From: an uncultured Lachnospiraceae bacterium
Lineage (GTDB): Bacteria; Bacillota; Clostridia; Lachnospirales; Lachnospiraceae
Length of the DNA stretch: 64,000 nucleotides
Assembly (NCBI GenBank): GCA_934294885.1
Contig: CAKRAK010000001.1
Location: forward strand, 124,001 to 188,000
Reading direction: 5' to 3'
Notes under the pieces: generated by a model
What the model was told of the DNA's origin: nothing
The model's database searches: none
The model's input: only the letters and a program-made list of their open reading frames with translations
Shown: piece after piece, positions 61,046 to 64,000 of the stretch
How positions within the stretch are numbered: the first letter of the stretch is position 1
How the letters are laid out: every line of letters begins with the position of its first letter
Program-made: the position numbers and the translations under genes

Positions 61046-64000
61046 CTAAATGGTAATCTGCTTTTTCGTATCAATCATCCGATTTTTACCGGGGTTATAT
61101 TTGTGTTCCATATAAATGTATAACCGATAGGTTTTATCTTGTTTTAATGACCCGCAATATAATTTTGCAAGGAAACCGGATGCAAAGCCGTAAGGCTGTT
61201 TTGAAAATACTTCCGCTACGTCATAGCGACGCTGTGGCGATGTTCCCACATACCATGTATCTTCATCAGATTCCAAAATCAGTCTGATATTGTATTCATA
61301 ACTGTTTTTCGTTTTCGGATAAGCAAATCCACGAATTTCAAGGACGTCCTCCTTCACGGCAATTTCATCCACATTCCATTTTAACCGTCTGCATAAGGTG
61401 TAAAGCCGACTTACCGGAAGGTTCTTTTTCTTTCTTCGGTACGGTATGAGCCGCTGGAAATCAACCGGCTTATTTTCATAATCTGCTGCCTTTATGATCT
61501 TATCGGAATAACAGATCATGGGCACATTCGGATAAATATAAGTAATCATTGCAATCTTATAATCCATAATATCCAAAGCAAGCTCGTCCTTATTCAAACA
61601 TACCTGGAAGCCGGTATACCTTAAATCCGGTCGTCTGTCAAACAGCTCCCATACATCCTTTCGTTCCACATGGGTTGCGGGAACCGTAAGGGTTTTTCCT
61701 TTTCCGTCAATCAAAACAAGCGTTCTTTTCAGGGAATCATTGTTTTTAACCGATTCAAACATGGACCATCCTTCAATTCGGACATCTAAGCCTGTTTGAA
61801 TAATATCCACAACAAACGCTCCATGAGGACGGTGATTCAGATAGAATACCGGTTCCTTCTTAACCCTGTCAAACCGGGTATTTGGCGTACAATCATTTCC
61901 AATCGGATTCAGATTCCGGTTATAGAAAAAGTCCTCCACCAATTCATCATGTATACATTCCAGTCGAATCCGTTCCTTCAAAAGACGTTCCTGTTTCCAT
62001 GCATCCGTATTATCATCTCCCCGGCTGATAGATTCATGATGATAAGCAACCACATCGTTACGCACTACATTATAGTAGCCCCACTCCAACAGCTTGTAAC
62101 AAAGATCAACATCATTATAGGCAATCGGGAAAGACTCATCAAATTTTCCTGCCTGCCGAAACTTTTCTTTGCTTATCATCAAACAAGCTCCTGTTACGGA
62201 AGAATAATTAACATCTAACCGGTTCCGTCCGTAATAATACGGGATTTCATCCTTTTCAAAAAGCAGAGTATGGGACGGTCCGATTGGAAGCTTCACAATT
62301 CCGCAATGCTGTATTTTGGATGACTGCGGATATAACAGCTTCGCACCTACCGCACCGGTATACCGCTGCATTGCCTGTCCAACCATTCTGCCAAGCCATT
62401 CTTTGTCAAAGACTTCAATATCATCATTTAAGAAGAGGTAATATTCTCCTCTAGCAGCCTCCGCTCCCCTGTTACACATTCTGGAGAAATTGAAATCCTC
62501 CACCTGATACAGATACTGCACCCCTTTTCTTAAAAGATAATCCTGAATTTTTTCCCTGTTATAAGCACCGCTGCCATTATCTACAACAATAATCTCATAA
62601 TTAGGATAATCCGTATAACGGTAAATGGAATCAATACACTGCTTTAATATGTGGAAATGATCCTTTGACGGTATAATAATACTGACCAATGGATATCCGG
62701 TTGGCTCATATACAATATGATACTGGAACATATCACTGACATACTCCGGATATCCCTTAATATTTCTTCTCTTTAATGCATCTATCTTGGCATTTTTTAC
62801 TGCCTCTAATGCATACGATTTTGCAGAAGGGGCTGCCGCCAAGGATTCCGGTCTGGCTCTCCAATGATACAAGATTTTCGGAACGTGTGCCACATGACTA
62901 TCGTAAGTGTGCTCCATAAAACGCAGCGTAAAGTCATAATCCTGTGCTCCATCATAGGCAGGACGCAGTCCACCGATTTTTTTGACAATGGATGCCCGGT
63001 ATATGGCAAGATGATTGGTATACATCTGGGACATAAAGAAATCCGGTGACCATTCCGGTTTAAAGAACGGCGAATATCTTTTTGTTCCGTCATCCGTTAT
63101 TTTATCCTCATCACTATAAATAAAATCATACTCCGGATTTTCATTTATTTTCATTGCCATCTCATACAATGCATCTTCCGTAATCACGTCATCACAATCC
63201 ATAAAGGCAATATACACACCTTTGGCAGCTTCAATTCCGTCATTTGTACATCTTGAAATATTCCCGTTGACGGTTCGGTAAATTACACGGATTTTTTCAT
63301 CATTTTCATAAAGGCGAAGCGTTTCTCTTACACCTTCCATGGTAGAACAATCATCTACTAAAATTAATTCCCAGTTTGTATAAATCTGATTCTTCACAGA
63401 CAAAATACATTCCCGCAGCTGCTGCGGCAAAACATTATAAACAGGAACCACAACGGAAATCAACGGTTCAAAATCCCAGTCTATATTCTTTTTTGCCTTG
63501 GATGGTTTTTCCGTATTCTCAATCCATTTATCAAAATATCTGGTATCACCGATTCCATCCTCCACGTCCTCCGGATGCTTGATTCCCATACGCTCATATA
63601 CAAAAGCCTTTACCTTGTCGGAAGTATCCCTTCTGGCAAATAATCCCTGCGTCCAGAACAGCTCCACATGAGGATTCTTTTCAATGCTTTCATCTGTCAA
63701 ATGAGCAATATATTTTTCCTCATCCTTCTTATCCACAAAACCGTCAGCATTGGTGAGATTCCCAATCATCACAGCCTCTTCCTCCGTAGGCTGTTCGATT
63801 AAACGATAAACCCGTCCCAATGCCTGATCCGGCATAATCTCAATATTATATTTTTTCACAAAATCAAGACCATAGGTCACATAATCAATAATACCCTTTG
63901 TAATATCTCCCTTTAATGCTTCCGGCTGATTCTTCTCATAAACCACACCGTCTGCACCGTATGCATGAATAGACGGATGTCCCGCAGAGAAAAATAATTC
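61046..64000 (-). CDS. Multidomain glycosyltransferase with two GT2 domains (5' end outside window)
   Basis: The frame is open to the right edge (the last codons read ELFFSAGHPSIHAYGADG), so the real start lies beyond 64000 and a GTG at 63944-63946 is internal. The visible ~984 residues hold an N-terminal region with VMIGNLTNADGFVDKKDEEKY, a first GT2 domain (SVVVPVYNVLPQQLRECILSV, AFMDCDDV, YDFIYSDEDKI), a second GT2 domain (VSIIIPSKDHFHILKQCIDS, YLFLNDDIEVF, GACLMISKEKF, YNDVDLCYKLLE), and a C-terminal domain of about 200 residues of unknown role. It resembles large rhamnosyl- or glycan-backbone transferases. It is the first visible gene of the operon. Confidence 0.88.
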   Translation of the reverse strand, partial: ELFFSAGHPSIHAYGADGVVYEKNQPEALKGDITKGIIDYVTYGLDFVKKYNIEIMPDQALGRVYRLIEQPTEEEAVMIGNLTNADGFVDKKDEEKYIAHLTDESIEKNPHVELFWTQGLFARRDTSDKVKAFVYERMGIKHPEDVEDGIGDTRYFDKWIENTEKPSKAKKNIDWDFEPLISVVVPVYNVLPQQLRECILSVKNQIYTNWELILVDDCSTMEGVRETLRLYENDEKIRVIYRTVNGNISRCTNDGIEAAKGVYIAFMDCDDVITEDALYEMAMKINENPEYDFIYSDEDKITDDGTKRYSPFFKPEWSPDFFMSQMYTNHLAIYRASIVKKIGGLRPAYDGAQDYDFTLRFMEHTYDSHVAHVPKILYHWRARPESLAAAPSAKSYALEAVKNAKIDALKRRNIKGYPEYVSDMFQYHIVYEPTGYPLVSIIIPSKDHFHILKQCIDSIYRYTDYPNYEIIVVDNGSGAYNREKIQDYLLRKGVQYLYQVEDFNFSRMCNRGAEAARGEYYLFLNDDIEVFDKEWLGRMVGQAMQRYTGAVGAKLLYPQSSKIQHCGIVKLPIGPSHTLLFEKDEIPYYYGRNRLDVNYSSVTGACLMISKEKFRQAGKFDESFPIAYNDVDLCYKLLEWGYYNVVRNDVVAYHHESISRGDDNTDAWKQERLLKERIRLECIHDELVEDFFYNRNLNPIGNDCTPNTRFDRVKKEPVFYLNHRPHGAFVVDIIQTGLDVRIEGWSMFESVKNNDSLKRTLVLIDGKGKTLTVPATHVERKDVWELFDRRPDLRYTGFQVCLNKDELALDIMDYKIAMITYIYPNVPMICYSDKIIKAADYENKPVDFQRLIPYRRKKKNLPVSRLYTLCRRLKWNVDEIAVKEDVLEIRGFAYPKTKNSYEYNIRLILESDEDTWYVGTSPQRRYDVAEVFSKQPYGFASGFLAKLYCGSLKQDKTYRLYIYMEHKYNPGKNRMIDTKKQITI

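Noticed and set aside
1..64000. Prophage, insertion sequence, rRNA or tRNA genes
   Set aside because: No transposase, integrase, phage structural gene, rRNA sequence or tRNA cloverleaf was recognised; the only mobile-looking items are the gene-less hairpin elements.

Overview
The window looks like a low-GC Gram-positive chromosome, most probably a gut or rumen Lachnospiraceae (Coprococcus/Butyrivibrio-like). The reasons are strong AGGAGG ribosome sites, sigma-A promoters, T-tailed hairpin terminators, a Gram-positive LexA box, a PhoPR-Pst locus of Firmicutes type, and large secreted non-cellulosomal GH9 and GH5 cellulases. The species cannot be fixed from sequence reading alone. Every confident gene lies on the minus strand, so the biological reading direction is from high to low coordinates.

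Region 1 (1-7.1 kb): a ParE/ParC-type topoisomerase pair whose promoter carries a near-perfect LexA (SOS) box; a conserved unknown protein; a four-gene operon of small or membrane proteins, including a 58-residue membrane protein; and an AIM24-family protein. Region 2 (7.2-14.5 kb): a complete phosphate-starvation locus, pstS-pstC-pstA-pstB-phoU, then a small membrane protein, a small alarmone synthetase and the PhoP/PhoR two-component pair. Pho-box-like 11-bp direct repeats stand before pstS and before phoP. The PstS protein is circularly permuted: its second lobe is encoded before its first.

Region 3 (14.5-21.3 kb): a YitT-family transporter, an ECF sigma factor with a large membrane-anchored anti-sigma partner, galE and a DUF3048 lipoprotein. 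Long structured hairpin repeats with a shared GGTACT...AGTACC core lie near 15.8 kb and 58.6 kb, and a probable relic lies at 21.3 kb. The 58.6-kb copy is flanked by 17-bp direct repeats and looks inserted into an operon.

Region 4 (21.5-46.4 kb): the cell-surface block. It holds a GH9 endoglucanase with Ig, Fn3 and beta-helix modules, a transglutaminase-like protein and a 1791-residue repeat protein that share a C-terminal InlB-type repeat array, then a CDP-glycerol-transferase-like protein and a flippase. Three secreted enzymes follow (GH5 cellulase, CAP protein, amidase/glucosaminidase) that all carry the same ~100-residue repeat module, ten full copies in all. That module is the best candidate here for an undescribed surface-attachment system.

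Region 5 (46.7-64 kb): one long exopolysaccharide/cell-wall-polymer operon with GT2 and GT4 glycosyltransferases, a polysaccharide pyruvyl transferase, a second flippase, a divergent MurB-like oxidoreductase and three large membrane proteins, one of them fused to a metallophosphoesterase. Its first gene runs off the right edge. A reasonable overall picture is that region 5 builds a surface polymer while region 4 supplies enzymes and adhesins that sit in the envelope and attack plant beta-glucans; this link is inferred from gene order and shared modules.
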